Counted from the first letter of the stretch, positions 45,237-55,315 are shown. The stretch is 64,000 nucleotides of DNA from G963663315 sp963663315 (GCA_963663315.1 OY760176.1:1736001-1800000), one strand, 5' to 3'. Program-made: numbers and translations. The notes: generated by a model not told the origin, from the sequence alone.

Positions 45237-45344
45237 GAAAAAAGACGGTTTTTCGGCCATTAATCAAAGGAGAGGGAAACGATTTGCAATTTATGGTTTA
45301 ATCGGATTTGTCAAACCTCTAATGAACACACGAGTGAGTCCGAA

Positions 45345-45731
45345 ATGAGCACGAAACAGATCATCAAGACAGAAAAAGCGCCCGATGCGATAGGCGCCTA
45401 CTCACAAGCGGTCAAAACAGGTAATACCGTCTATATTTCGGGCCAGATCCCTTTGAATCCCGATACCATGGAAGTCGTGAATGCCTCTTTCGAAGCAGCC
45501 GCACATCAGGTATTCAGAAATCTGGCAGCGGTGGCGAATGCGGCCGGGGGTAGCCTGGCTGATGCAGTAAAACTCAATATCTCGATGACGGATCTTGCAA
45601 ATTTCGCATCAGTCAATGAAGTCATGGCACAATACGTTGATGAACCTTACCCGGCCCGGGCAGCTGTAGGCGTAGCCTCCCTGCCAAAGGGTGTTCCAAT
45701 CGAAATCGAGGCCATTCTGGTACTGCAATAA
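45345..45731 (+). CDS. ridA: Reactive intermediate/imine deaminase RidA
   Basis: RidA hydrolyses reactive enamine/imine intermediates such as 2-aminoacrylate, protecting PLP enzymes. The 128-residue protein has the YjgF/RidA motifs GAYSQAVKTGNTVYISGQIPL, the catalytic Arg in YPARAAVGVASLP and the ending IEIEAILVL. It is divergent from mraZ. In many relatives ridA follows spoT and precedes recG, and recG follows here but spoT is absent. Confidence 0.95.
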   Translation: MSTKQIIKTEKAPDAIGAYSQAVKTGNTVYISGQIPLNPDTMEVVNASFEAAAHQVFRNLAAVANAAGGSLADAVKLNISMTDLANFASVNEVMAQYVDEPYPARAAVGVASLPKGVPIEIEAILVLQ

Positions 45732-45759
45732 TGAGTTCAAGTTAAATAACAGATCAGGT

Positions 45760-47847
45760 TTGAATTCTTCCAGCACTGCTCCACCACCCCATCCTCTTCA
45801 ATCACTTGTCGGCGTAGGTCCGCAAATCGCCGGCAAGCTGGAAAAAATGGGCATATCCAGGCCGAATGACCTGCTCTTTCACCTGCCTCTTCGCTATCAG
45901 GACAAAACACGGATTACCCCGATATCCTGTCTTCAAGCCGGTAATGAGTCGGTCGTATTCGGTCAGGTTGATGCGGTGGACATCAAGTTCGGGAGACGCA
46001 GAAGCCTGTTGGTCCAGGTGAGTGATTCTTCCGCTTCATTTATACTTCGTTTTTTTCATTTCAGCCGTAGTCAGCAAGCCGGTTTCCGCAAAGGTTCCTG
46101 GATTCAATGCTATGGTGAAGCGCGATGGGGTTTTCAGTGCATGGAAATGGTCCATCCTGAATATAAAATTTTCAATCAACCCGGGCAACCGGCGCTGGAG
46201 GAGACACTGACACCAGTTTATCCCACGACAGAAGGGTTGTCCCAGAAGAAGATTCGAACACTTGTATCCTTGAGTCTTGAAAAATACCGGCAACAGGTGC
46301 CGGATATCATTCCGCCGGAGCTACAAATCGAGTTCGGGCTGATGTCATTGACGAAAGCGCTGCAAACCGTTCACAACCCACCGCCAGACGCCGATGCCGA
46401 TGCGCTGAAAGATGGTATTCATCCGGCCTGTCAACGTCTGGCTCTGGAAGAACTGCTGGCTCACCAGCTTGCATTTCATCGGCTTCGACAGAAACGACAA
46501 CGGGAAAATGCGCCACAAATTACAGGCACAGGCAAATCATGGATTTCGCTCAAGGACCACCTCGACTTCGAATTGACCAATGCACAAATTCGGGTAATCA
46601 AAGAGATTCAGGATGACATGACCAGGAATTATCCGGTAATGCGTCTGGTTCAGGGAGATGTAGGCTCGGGTAAAACTATCGTCGCAGCCGCCGCCGCCCT
46701 CCAAACCATTGACAGTGGCTACCAGGTGGCACTGATGGCTCCCACCGAACTTCTCGCTGAACAGCATCGCAAAACGTTTCATCAGTGGTTTGACCCTCTG
46801 AACATCAATATTGAGTGGTTAACCGGGAAACTGACTGCAGCCAGTCGCAGAAATACGTTATCGCGGATTGCCTGTGGTGAAGTAAAAATGATTATCGGCA
46901 CCCATGCACTATTTCAGGAATCCGTTGAATTCAACAAACTCGGCCTGATTATTATTGATGAACAACACCGCTTTGGTGTGGATCAAAGACTGGCGCTTCG
47001 TGGCAAAGGCACTTTCAAAGATGGCGTGCCCCACCAGCTTGTGATGAGCGCAACTCCGATACCCCGGTCGCTGGCAATGATCATGTATGCCGACCTGGAT
47101 ATATCAAGTATCGATGAATTGCCATCAGGTAGAAAACCAGTGACCACTGTGGTATTACCTGACACTCGGCGACATGAAGTTGCAGATCGGATAAGGACCA
47201 ACTGCCAGAACGGGCTGCAGGCATACTGGGTCTGCCCGCTGATCGAAGAATCAGACAAACTGCAAATCCAGACTGCTACCGAGACCTGTGCAACCTTGAA
47301 GGTCTTGTTGCCTGAACTCAGTATCGAACTGATACACGGACGATTGAAGGCCAAAGAGAAAGAATCCATCATGCACCGATTTGACCAGGCCTTGATTGAC
47401 CTGCTGGTGGCGACTACAGTAATAGAAGTGGGCGTGGACGTACCCAACGCCAATCTGATGATTATTGAAAACGCGGAAAGACTGGGGTTGGCGCAACTCC
47501 ACCAATTGCGTGGCCGGGTAGGACGAAGTGCAGATCAGGCATCATGCGTGTTGATGTATCAGGCGCCGCTGGGAGTTCTTGCAAAAGAGCGGTTGAGTAT
47601 CCTGCGAAGTACCAATGATGGATTTGAAATCGCGCGTAAGGACCTATCGCTGCGAGGCCCGGGAGAATTGCTCGGGACACGGCAAACAGGGGTACAGCAA
47701 ATGCGAATTGCGAACATTACCCGGGACAAGGCAATGATTCCGAAGATCGAACATATTTCCCGGAAATTACGTGAACAACATCCTCACCGGGTGCACCCCC
47801 TGATATCGAGATGGATTCGTAACAGTGAACAGTATGCCAGCGTATAA
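45760..47847 (+). CDS. recG: ATP-dependent DNA helicase RecG
   Basis: RecG remodels stalled replication forks and Holliday junctions. The protein, about 695 residues, has the N-terminal wedge domain (LVGVGPQIAGKLEKMGI) and a superfamily 2 helicase core with Walker A GDVGSGKT, the DEQH box (IIDEQHRFG) and motif QLRGRVGRS. The best start is a TTG at 45760, since no ATG lies between the ridA stop and the conserved region. The open frame extends back into ridA. The start is uncertain. Confidence 0.95.
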   Translation: MNSSSTAPPPHPLQSLVGVGPQIAGKLEKMGISRPNDLLFHLPLRYQDKTRITPISCLQAGNESVVFGQVDAVDIKFGRRRSLLVQVSDSSASFILRFFHFSRSQQAGFRKGSWIQCYGEARWGFQCMEMVHPEYKIFNQPGQPALEETLTPVYPTTEGLSQKKIRTLVSLSLEKYRQQVPDIIPPELQIEFGLMSLTKALQTVHNPPPDADADALKDGIHPACQRLALEELLAHQLAFHRLRQKRQRENAPQITGTGKSWISLKDHLDFELTNAQIRVIKEIQDDMTRNYPVMRLVQGDVGSGKTIVAAAAALQTIDSGYQVALMAPTELLAEQHRKTFHQWFDPLNINIEWLTGKLTAASRRNTLSRIACGEVKMIIGTHALFQESVEFNKLGLIIIDEQHRFGVDQRLALRGKGTFKDGVPHQLVMSATPIPRSLAMIMYADLDISSIDELPSGRKPVTTVVLPDTRRHEVADRIRTNCQNGLQAYWVCPLIEESDKLQIQTATETCATLKVLLPELSIELIHGRLKAKEKESIMHRFDQALIDLLVATTVIEVGVDVPNANLMIIENAERLGLAQLHQLRGRVGRSADQASCVLMYQAPLGVLAKERLSILRSTNDGFEIARKDLSLRGPGELLGTRQTGVQQMRIANITRDKAMIPKIEHISRKLREQHPHRVHPLISRWIRNSEQYASV

Positions 47848-47853
47848 CCTGAA

Positions 47854-48717
47854 ATGAAGCCGGGAACTTTTTCAGCCTGCATCCAGCTGATGCGCCTTGA
47901 CCGGCCGATTGGTACATTTTTACTGCTCTGGCCCACACTATGGGCGTTATGGCTTGCCGGAAAAGGCTCTCCCGACCCTGATATCGTCCTTGTCTTTATC
48001 CTCGGTACTGTGATCATGCGAGCGGCAGGATGCATTATCAATGACTATGCAGACCGCAATCTGGACTCCCATGTCGAACGGACAAAGCATCGACCCCTCG
48101 CCAGTGGCGCCCTGAGTATCAGGACATCACTGGTTTTGTTTGCGACCCTGATACTGATCGCTTTTGGTCTTGTACTATTGTTGAATTCGCTTACCCGCTA
48201 TTTATCAATTGCCGCAGTTATCCTCACCATACTGTATCCCTTTTCCAAACGAGTTACTCATTTCCCGCAATGCGTACTGGGGCTGGCTTTTTCAATGGGC
48301 ATCCCGATGGCATATGCTGCATTGACAGACTCCCTGCCCTTGCAGGCCTGGGTATTGTTTCTCGCCAATTTTCTGTGGATCGTCGCCTATGATACCCAAT
48401 ATGCGATGGTGGACAGGGATGACGATCTGATGATTGGCATCAAATCAACCGCCATTGCGTTCGGTAAATATGATAATCTGATTGTCGGCCTGCTGCATAT
48501 CTCCGCCCTGACCATTATTGGCCTGATCGGATGGGAAAATCATCTGTCATGGCATTTTTACCTGTTCCTGGGGTTTGCGGCCGGGTTTGCCGTTTACCAG
48601 CAATATTTGTGCAAGGACAGAAATTCTCAGAAGTCCCTGACCGCATTTCTGAATAATAACTGGATAGGAGCCGCTATCTATTGTGGTTTGGTTCTGGGCC
48701 TGATGAGACCTGTATAA
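47854..48717 (+). CDS. ubiA: 4-hydroxybenzoate octaprenyltransferase
   Basis: UbiA joins 4-hydroxybenzoate to a polyprenyl chain in ubiquinone synthesis. The 287-residue membrane protein has about eight hydrophobic helices and the two Asp-rich motifs, NDYADRNLDSHVERTKHRPLASG and DTQYAMVDRDDD. It starts 4 bases after the recG stop. No ubiC is adjacent. Related prenyltransferases exist, but the second motif is typical of UbiA. Confidence 0.93.
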   Translation: MKPGTFSACIQLMRLDRPIGTFLLLWPTLWALWLAGKGSPDPDIVLVFILGTVIMRAAGCIINDYADRNLDSHVERTKHRPLASGALSIRTSLVLFATLILIAFGLVLLLNSLTRYLSIAAVILTILYPFSKRVTHFPQCVLGLAFSMGIPMAYAALTDSLPLQAWVLFLANFLWIVAYDTQYAMVDRDDDLMIGIKSTAIAFGKYDNLIVGLLHISALTIIGLIGWENHLSWHFYLFLGFAAGFAVYQQYLCKDRNSQKSLTAFLNNNWIGAAIYCGLVLGLMRPV

Positions 48718-48753
48718 AGAGATCCATGTAATGATACTCACTGTGGTTTATTC

Positions 48754-49299
48754 ATGAGAAAGGAACGCCCGATCAATCACTGCACTTTCTGTGGCAATAA
48801 AGTGGCCTTCGAGATTCCCGAAGGGGATAACCGGCCCCGGCATCTGTGCAGGCATTGCGGTCAGATTCAATACCAGAACCCAAAAATTGTTACTGGCTGC
48901 ATCCCTGTCTGGAAAGACAGGATTCTACTATGCAAAAGAGCGATAGAGCCTCGCTTGGGCTATTGGACGATCCCTGCCGGGTTTATGGAAAATGGTGAAA
49001 CCATCGAACAGGGGGCCATTCGGGAAACCAGGGAAGAGGCTTGTGCAAAAGTCATCAACCTGTCCCTCTACCAGATTTACAATGTGACTTCAGTGAGTCA
49101 GATCTATATGCTGTTCCGGGCAGAACTTAACGGTCCCGATCAATTTGGAGTCGGCTCAGAAAGCCTGGAAGTAAAACTTGTGGAAGAACCCTGGATTCCA
49201 TGGGATGAGATCGCGTTCAAGGTCATCCACAATACATTGAAACGGTTTTTGAAAGAGCGCGGGCAGGGTCAGTTTCAATTCCGGATTGACACCATTTAG
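48754..49299 (+). CDS. Zinc-ribbon Nudix hydrolase
   Basis: A 181-residue protein with a zinc ribbon (Cys10, Cys13, Cys32, Cys35) followed by a Nudix domain. The Nudix box runs from Gly76 through Glu82 to Arg90-Glu91 and Glu94-Glu95, but the usual final Gly is Cys97. Zinc-ribbon Nudix proteins hydrolyse substrates such as ADP-ribose or NADH. The specific substrate is not shown by the sequence. It lies between ubiA and the AT-rich region before priA. Confidence 0.85.
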   Translation: MRKERPINHCTFCGNKVAFEIPEGDNRPRHLCRHCGQIQYQNPKIVTGCIPVWKDRILLCKRAIEPRLGYWTIPAGFMENGETIEQGAIRETREEACAKVINLSLYQIYNVTSVSQIYMLFRAELNGPDQFGVGSESLEVKLVEEPWIPWDEIAFKVIHNTLKRFLKERGQGQFQFRIDTI

Positions 49300-49379
49300 C
49301 CGACCCTGACTTAGATTGCATAGGCAATTATAATTCTAACAGTAACGACATAAGTGATTGATTACAGAAGCATTGCAGA

Positions 49380-49620
49380 GCGATTTTGTGACACTCCAGG
49401 ATAGTTGTTCACAAAATTTATCTTCATTTTCAAAGCCGTTATTTAGATTCGTTATTTTCTTTAACTTATAAATTAATATCTATAACTTATTGTTTTATAT
49501 GTTGTATTTTTAAATAACCAAATTCAGATGATCCAAATCCAAGATATATGATCACCTCGTCGGGTACGGCTTCAGACATATTATCCACAAAGTTATCCAC
49601 AGAATTTGTGAGTAACCCGA
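49380..49620. other. Origin-like AT-rich region with DnaA boxes
   Basis: Bases 49411-49530 contain 23 G or C in 120 (81% A+T). Two perfect DnaA boxes TTATCCACA follow at 49581-49589 and 49593-49601. TTGTTCACA (49405-49413) and, reversed, TGTGAGTAA (49607-49615) each differ from the TTATNCACA consensus at one position. The gap between the Nudix gene and priA, 49300-49651, holds no gene. Together this resembles a DNA-unwinding element flanked by boxes. It could be oriC or a DnaA-controlled promoter for priA. Confidence 0.6.
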
Positions 49621-49651
49621 CCACTGATCTCCCCCGCTTGTCAATACATTG

Positions 49652-51946
49652 ATGAGCACGGCTTCAACTTCGCCCAACCATTTCGTGTGCGACAATCATC
49701 CAGTGACCGATAAAGACTCTCCCCTCGAACAAACCCACCGGATACAGATAGCCGTTCCCGTACCGTTAAGACAGATATTCGACTATCTAAGCCCTGCGCC
49801 AGTGGCTCCGGGCAGCCGTGTTCTGGTTCCTTTTGGCAATAAGTCCAACCGGTCCGTGGTCGGAGTAGCCATCTCCATGCCCGGCCCGGATAAAAATATC
49901 GAACTCAAGATGATTGAGCGTGTACTGGATGACGTTCCTGTTTTCACCGACAGTCTGATCAGATTATTGCTTTGGGCAACGGCCTATTACCATCACCCCG
50001 TGGGTGAGGTATTCCAAACCGCGATTCCGGTCAAGTTGCGTTCGGCTGTCGTGATTGAAAACCCAGTCCGGGAAATCTGCTACCGTCGGGTCAATCACCT
50101 GAGTATTGCCAATACCGATAAACTATTGGCCCAGGCGCCGAAGCAACAGCAGTTGTTCCGACTGTTCAACGATACATCTGAATACTCCCTGGTGCAGTTG
50201 ACAGATGCAATGGCAGCGGATACATCAGCCGGTGTTCATCGGGCCCTGAAGATCCTGCTGGAGAAAGGATTAATTGAGAGCCGTGAGAGGGGCGCCCTGC
50301 CCAGAGAATTTCCGGTCATCAACTTTGGCAGCAGGTTGACAGATGAACAGCGGGTTGCGGTTGATAGCGTGATCGAATCATTGGGCCAATACCGTTCATT
50401 TGTTCTTCATGGCATCACAGGCAGCGGCAAAACCGAAGTGTATCTGCATATCGCACAGCAATGCCTGAAAACCGGTCACCAGGTCATGGTTCTGATCCCC
50501 GAAATTGCCCTCACCCCTCAATTACTGGAAAGATTCAGATCAAGATTTGGAGGAGGGGTCACCATGATTCACTCCAGCATGAGTCCACAGCAGCGATACA
50601 TCAGTTGGTGGCGGGCACGTGAAGGCACGGCCACCGTGATTTTAGGCACACGTTCTGCGATATTCACACCAATGAAGCAACCCGGATTGATCATCGTTGA
50701 CGAAGAACATGACCATTCCTATAAACAACAGGACGGATTCCGATATCATGCCCGGGACATGGCGATAAAACGGGCGAGTATGGAAAACATACCGGTCCTT
50801 CTGGGCTCTGCCACGCCTTCAATGGAGTCAGTCAATAATGTAAAAACAGGCAAACATCGCCTGCTCACGCTGAGTCGGAGAACAGGCAGGGCGATGTTGC
50901 CCGAAATCGAGTGGGTCGACTTGCAAAAACATCGGCAATACGAGGGTCTGACTCCCCGATTGCTCGAAGCCATCCGGACGGAGATCAATAACGGACGTCA
51001 GGTCATCCTGTATATTAATCGCCGCGGATTTGCAGCCGTTGCCGGATGCACCCACTGCGAGTGGAAGGAGAGATGCAATCGTTGTGATGCCTATCTGACA
51101 TTCCATAAAAAAACCAACACGCTGCGTTGTCACCACTGTGGCAAAGTTGCCCGCCCGAAGCCCCGATGCCCGGATTGTGATCATTCGCTATACTATCACG
51201 GTGCAGGTACCCAAAGACTGGAGGAAGCCCTGAAACAACAATTTCCCGATACCCGGATTATTCGATTTGATCGTGACGAAATTACTACCCGTTCAAGGCT
51301 GGAGTCCATTCTGTCGGGGATAAAACAGGGAGACATCGACATTATTGTTGGCACTCAATTGATTTCCAAGGGGCATGATTTTCCGCGAGTCACCCTGGTA
51401 GGTATTGTGGCTCCAGACCAGGGGCTATACAGTACAGATTTTCGTGCACCAGAATACCTGTTTCAACAAATGGTCCAGGTCGCGGGGCGCGCAGGGCGTG
51501 ACCAACTTCCCGGCAAGGTGATAATCCAGACCTCCCATCCGGGAAACCCATACCTGCAACTTGCCCTTGCGCATGATTATTCCGGTTTTTATCAGATCTG
51601 CTCAGAGCAACGAAAGGCTGCCGGATTCCCGCCTTTTGGATACATGACTCTATGGCGAGCCGAATCCGCCCACCCCGGCGCCGCAATTGATTTCTTGCAG
51701 TACATCAGTCAAATTGGTCAGAACATCGTCAAGAATCGGGGTTACAGGGAAGTGGAAATAATGGATCCTGTAAGTTCACCGATGGAAAAACTTGCCGGGC
51801 GATATCGGGCGCAACTGCTGGTACAGAGCAATCAGCGAAAACCACTCCACAATTTGCTCTCATTATGGCTAAGTGAAATAGAAGCTTCCCCACAAACCAG
51901 AAAAGTCAGGTGGTCTCTGGATGTCGACCCAATGGAAATGTGTTGA
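49652..51946 (+). CDS. priA: Primosomal protein N' (PriA helicase)
   Basis: PriA restarts collapsed replication forks by loading DnaB. The protein of about 764 residues has the N-terminal DNA-binding region, a helicase core with Walker A GITGSGKTEV, the DEEH box (VDEEHDHSY) and the zinc module with four CxxC-type pairs (CTHCEWKERCNRC, CHHC and CPDC). The frame opens at a TTG at 49649, and the ATG at 49652 is preferred. The first 28 residues are extra compared with E. coli. Confidence 0.95.
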   Translation: MSTASTSPNHFVCDNHPVTDKDSPLEQTHRIQIAVPVPLRQIFDYLSPAPVAPGSRVLVPFGNKSNRSVVGVAISMPGPDKNIELKMIERVLDDVPVFTDSLIRLLLWATAYYHHPVGEVFQTAIPVKLRSAVVIENPVREICYRRVNHLSIANTDKLLAQAPKQQQLFRLFNDTSEYSLVQLTDAMAADTSAGVHRALKILLEKGLIESRERGALPREFPVINFGSRLTDEQRVAVDSVIESLGQYRSFVLHGITGSGKTEVYLHIAQQCLKTGHQVMVLIPEIALTPQLLERFRSRFGGGVTMIHSSMSPQQRYISWWRAREGTATVILGTRSAIFTPMKQPGLIIVDEEHDHSYKQQDGFRYHARDMAIKRASMENIPVLLGSATPSMESVNNVKTGKHRLLTLSRRTGRAMLPEIEWVDLQKHRQYEGLTPRLLEAIRTEINNGRQVILYINRRGFAAVAGCTHCEWKERCNRCDAYLTFHKKTNTLRCHHCGKVARPKPRCPDCDHSLYYHGAGTQRLEEALKQQFPDTRIIRFDRDEITTRSRLESILSGIKQGDIDIIVGTQLISKGHDFPRVTLVGIVAPDQGLYSTDFRAPEYLFQQMVQVAGRAGRDQLPGKVIIQTSHPGNPYLQLALAHDYSGFYQICSEQRKAAGFPPFGYMTLWRAESAHPGAAIDFLQYISQIGQNIVKNRGYREVEIMDPVSSPMEKLAGRYRAQLLVQSNQRKPLHNLLSLWLSEIEASPQTRKVRWSLDVDPMEMC

Positions 51947-52022
51947 CGAATGTTTTGACGATTCCGGGGAAAACAATTAATCTCGCATCAATCAATCACT
52001 CTCACCACACCGCAGACCCATA

Positions 52023-53078
52023 ATGCATCTTCGTATCACACAGCCAGACGATTGGCATGTTCATTTGCGCGATGGGGAAATGCTGAAAAGAGTCGCGCCC
52101 TATACCGCTTCACAATTCGGACGGGCGCTGATCATGCCCAATCTGACACCTCCTGTTGCAACGGTGCATCAGGCAATGGATTATCGCAGAAGGATTCTGG
52201 AGTCATTGTCGGCAAACAGCGCCTTTGATCCCAGAATGAGTCTCTATCTGACGGATCACACATCAGTGAAAGAGGTGTACACGGCCGCCCGCAACCCGAA
52301 TATTGCCGGATTCAAACTGTATCCCGCCGGTGCGACAACTCATTCAGATTCAGGAGTCACCAAAATCAGCCGCGTCATGAATGTTCTCGAGGCAATGGCA
52401 AAGAACGACGTTATCCTTCAGGTTCACGGAGAAGTAACCGATAGTCATGTTGATATTTATGACCGGGAATCGGAATTTATTGATCAGATACTTTGTCCAC
52501 TGCACCACGAGCTACCCGATCTTAAATTCGTACTTGAGCATATCACGACAAGCCAGGGTGTTGAATTTGTCAAGGACAGCAGCGCCTGTGTCGCAGGCAC
52601 CATTACCCCCCATCATCTGATGTTTAACCGTAACCGGATGTTCGAAGGCGGAATCCGCCCCCACTTGTATTGCCTGCCTGTTTTGAAACGGGAACCCCAT
52701 CGACAGGCACTTCTTGACGCTGCGACCAGTGGAAATCCTTCATTCTTTTTGGGTACTGACAGTGCGCCGCACAGCCGTTCCTCGAAGCAAAGTGATTGCG
52801 GCTGTGCCGGAATATTTTCAGCCTATGCAGCCATCGAACTGTACGCAGAGGTTTTTGACCAGGCAGGCTGCATCGACAGGCTCGAAGGTTTTGCCAGCCA
52901 TTTCGGTGCTGATTTTTATAACGTGCCCAGAAATTTCAGAAAAATCACCCTCACCAGACAAGCACATCAAATCCCCGAAAGAATCCCGGATGAAAGTCAG
53001 GATAAACCCGATGATCTGGTGCCGTTGCTTGGCGGCTCAATGATTCACTGGAAACTGACAGAAACGACCGAAGGCTGA
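52023..53078 (+). CDS. pyrC: Dihydroorotase
   Basis: PyrC cyclises carbamoyl-aspartate in pyrimidine synthesis. The 351-residue protein is of the homodimeric class: metal ligands His12 and His14 in DDWHVHLRDG, the carboxylated lysine Lys98 in GFKLYPAGATTHSDSG, and the HEV-like region VHGEV. It starts 76 bases after priA and is followed by a hairpin with a T-run. Confidence 0.96.
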   Translation: MHLRITQPDDWHVHLRDGEMLKRVAPYTASQFGRALIMPNLTPPVATVHQAMDYRRRILESLSANSAFDPRMSLYLTDHTSVKEVYTAARNPNIAGFKLYPAGATTHSDSGVTKISRVMNVLEAMAKNDVILQVHGEVTDSHVDIYDRESEFIDQILCPLHHELPDLKFVLEHITTSQGVEFVKDSSACVAGTITPHHLMFNRNRMFEGGIRPHLYCLPVLKREPHRQALLDAATSGNPSFFLGTDSAPHSRSSKQSDCGCAGIFSAYAAIELYAEVFDQAGCIDRLEGFASHFGADFYNVPRNFRKITLTRQAHQIPERIPDESQDKPDDLVPLLGGSMIHWKLTETTEG

Positions 53079-53101
53079 TCAGCATTCCAGATCAGATTTT
53101 C

Positions 53102-53125
53102 ACCCGGCTTTCAAATCCGGGTTTT
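53102..53125 (+). terminator. Intrinsic terminator after pyrC
   Basis: ACCCGG (53102-53107) pairs with CCGGGT (53117-53122), followed by TTTT. An overlapping alternative stem, CCGGCTTT with AAAGCCGG (to 53134), reaches into the end of ppiD. The convergent genes may share it. Confidence 0.55.
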
Positions 53126-55047
53126 CAAAGCCGGTCTTCGAATATTTCTATCTCGGCGCTATCGCGTAACGACTGCTGAAAAGTACTGAAGGCGCCCAGC
53201 CCATCACGAATCAGCAAACGCTGCTGCAACTCGGCCTTTAGCGCTTCATCAGCATCTTCCGGGTTACCCTGCCGCACCTCTTCCAGGACGTACAGGGCAT
53301 AGTCGCCATTGTTGAGTACGACACCACCAAAATTGACACTGCCTATGGCAGGCTTTGAGTGGGAGAAAATCGCATCACCCAGCAACCGTAATTCGTCAGA
53401 TATGTCTGACCTGTGTTCCGCCAGTTGCCAGCTGTCAAGATTATGGGCGGCAACTGTTTGATCCCATACTTCCAGATACCTGCCACCCGATTCCAGTCTG
53501 ATCAACAAATCCGAACCGAGCGTCAACACCTGTTCCCGGGATTCCTCGAAACGAATCGCATTGATCACTTCCTGTTTTACCGTTTCCAGGGGCAGCAGGG
53601 CAGCAGGCCTGTAGCCCGTTTTGTGCACGGCCACCAGTTTGTCAAAGCCGATTTCGATGGCAGGACTGAGCAGGTCCTCATTCAACACATCTTCGGAGAA
53701 TGCGGCCCGTCGAACCGCAGCTTCCGAGGCAATGCCGGCGCCAGAGTCGGCGCTGAACCAGTCACTGGACATGATCTCAAGATCAAGTTCCTCGGCTACA
53801 ATCGCAATGTCATCAGGGTTTTCGAACACCAGATTCTTGAATGATTCAGCGAGCTCTCCAAACAGATTCTCTGCCTGAATTTCCCTGGCTTCTACTTCGA
53901 CTTCGTCGCGAACATCAGCCAACGGTTTCTGTGCACTTTCCTGCAACCGGTCCAGTCTGATGATATGGTATCCGAAACGGGTTTCAATCGGGCCTGCAAT
54001 CTCGCCCGCAACCATCCCGTAGACCGCATCCTCAAACGGCTTGACCATTTGACCCCGTGCAATCGTGCCTAAGTCTCCCCCATTTTGCGCCGATCCTGTG
54101 TCATCGGAATGTTCTGACGCCAGTTCAGTAAAATCGGCGCCCCGTCTGGTCTGCTCCAATATTTCGATTGCCCTCGCCAGTTTCTCCTGTTTTTCTTCAG
54201 TTGTTGAAGATTCACCGACACTGACCAGGATATGGCTTGCCTCTCGGTTTTCCGGGGATGTGTATCTGCCTTTGGTTTCTTCGTACAAAGCGTTTATTTC
54301 ATCTTCAGATGGCTGAAATGAAGCAGACAGCAACTCAATACTCAGCTCGATGAAATCCACTTTAACCTCTGCTTCGGAGCGGAAACGTTCAATATTTCTA
54401 TCGTAGTAAGCTGTAATCTGATTGTCACTCACTTTGATTTGGTCAATGTATTGTCCCGTCTCGATAATCGCATATCGGGCACTGCGTGTTTGTCCCTGTA
54501 GTCGCAATATCCGGTTCAGTTCTGATTCAGTATAAAACGAGGATTGACTGATGCCGTCTATCAGTTGGTTGACGATGCTGTTGGTGCGCTGGAACTGCTC
54601 GAACTGTTGGGGGGTATAACGATTCGCGCTAAGTACCTGCTGGTAGAGTTCTGCATCAAATTGGCCTTCATTCTGAAATGAAGGGTAATTCTGGATTACT
54701 TCTTTCAGATGACCATCATCAAAACGAAAATTGTTCTCGAAGGTGTATTCGAGTAACAACCGGTTGTCGATCAAATTGTCGATGACCTGTTGTTTGATTC
54801 CGAGGCCATCAAGCAATTCCGGGGAAATACGGCTATTGAACTGCTCTGCCAGTTGCTGGCGTCGTTGATCCAGGTCCTGCTGATAGGCAATGACCGAAAT
54901 TTCATCCCCATTCACCCTGGCGGCTGGAATTTCACTACCTCCTTCGAAATAGGAATTAATCCCCCAGAGCGCGAATGGTATGGTGATCAGGATGACGATC
55001 ACCCATGCCAACCAGCCGGTTGCACGCTCACGAATTGCCACTAGCAT
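53125..55047 (-). CDS. ppiD: Peptidyl-prolyl isomerase D (PpiD-like)
   Basis: PpiD is a membrane-anchored periplasmic chaperone at the SecYEG exit. The 640-residue protein has one N-terminal transmembrane helix (WLAWVIVILITIPFALWGI), a SurA-like N-terminal domain and a parvulin rotamase domain (about 265-355, with ASHILVSVGE and GYHIIRLD). It lies downstream of hup and two tRNA genes, a common gammaproteobacterial order. The long acidic C-terminal part is typical of the family. Confidence 0.92.
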   Translation of the reverse strand: MLVAIRERATGWLAWVIVILITIPFALWGINSYFEGGSEIPAARVNGDEISVIAYQQDLDQRRQQLAEQFNSRISPELLDGLGIKQQVIDNLIDNRLLLEYTFENNFRFDDGHLKEVIQNYPSFQNEGQFDAELYQQVLSANRYTPQQFEQFQRTNSIVNQLIDGISQSSFYTESELNRILRLQGQTRSARYAIIETGQYIDQIKVSDNQITAYYDRNIERFRSEAEVKVDFIELSIELLSASFQPSEDEINALYEETKGRYTSPENREASHILVSVGESSTTEEKQEKLARAIEILEQTRRGADFTELASEHSDDTGSAQNGGDLGTIARGQMVKPFEDAVYGMVAGEIAGPIETRFGYHIIRLDRLQESAQKPLADVRDEVEVEAREIQAENLFGELAESFKNLVFENPDDIAIVAEELDLEIMSSDWFSADSGAGIASEAAVRRAAFSEDVLNEDLLSPAIEIGFDKLVAVHKTGYRPAALLPLETVKQEVINAIRFEESREQVLTLGSDLLIRLESGGRYLEVWDQTVAAHNLDSWQLAEHRSDISDELRLLGDAIFSHSKPAIGSVNFGGVVLNNGDYALYVLEEVRQGNPEDADEALKAELQQRLLIRDGLGAFSTFQQSLRDSAEIEIFEDRL

Positions 55048-55140
55048 TGGAAAATCACCTTGTTCTTTGTCTTCAGATTAATCCTGGGTTCCAGACCCTG
55101 AATAACACAAGGACCAGAATCTCGTGTTTTCCATAAGGAA

Positions 55141-55218
55141 TGGCGGAGCGGACGGGACTCGAACCCGCGACCCCCGGCGTGACAGGCCGGTATTCTAACC
55201 AAACTGAACTACCGCTCC
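55141..55218 (-). tRNA. tRNA-Asp (GTC)
   Basis: On the minus strand a full cloverleaf can be drawn. The acceptor GGAGCGG pairs with CCGCTCC, the anticodon loop is CTGTCAC (anticodon GTC, Asp), the T-loop is TTCGAGT, and the end is G plus an encoded CCA (55143-55141). It lies 8 bases from tRNA-Val, and both are probably cut from one transcript with hup. Confidence 0.97.
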
Positions 55219-55226
55219 AGGAGACT

Positions 55227-55302
55227 TGGTGGGCGCTGCAGGGATCGAACCTGCGACCCTCGCCTTGTAAGGGCGATGCTCTCCCGGCTGAGCTAAGCGC
55301 CC
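55227..55302 (-). tRNA. tRNA-Val (TAC)
   Basis: On the minus strand GGGCGCT pairs with AGCGCCC, the anticodon loop is CTTACAA (anticodon TAC, Val), the T-loop is TTCGATC, and the 3' end is A plus an encoded CCA (55229-55227). It starts 13 bases after the hup stop with no terminator between. Confidence 0.97.
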
Positions 55303-55315
55303 GGGGAAAGATGCG

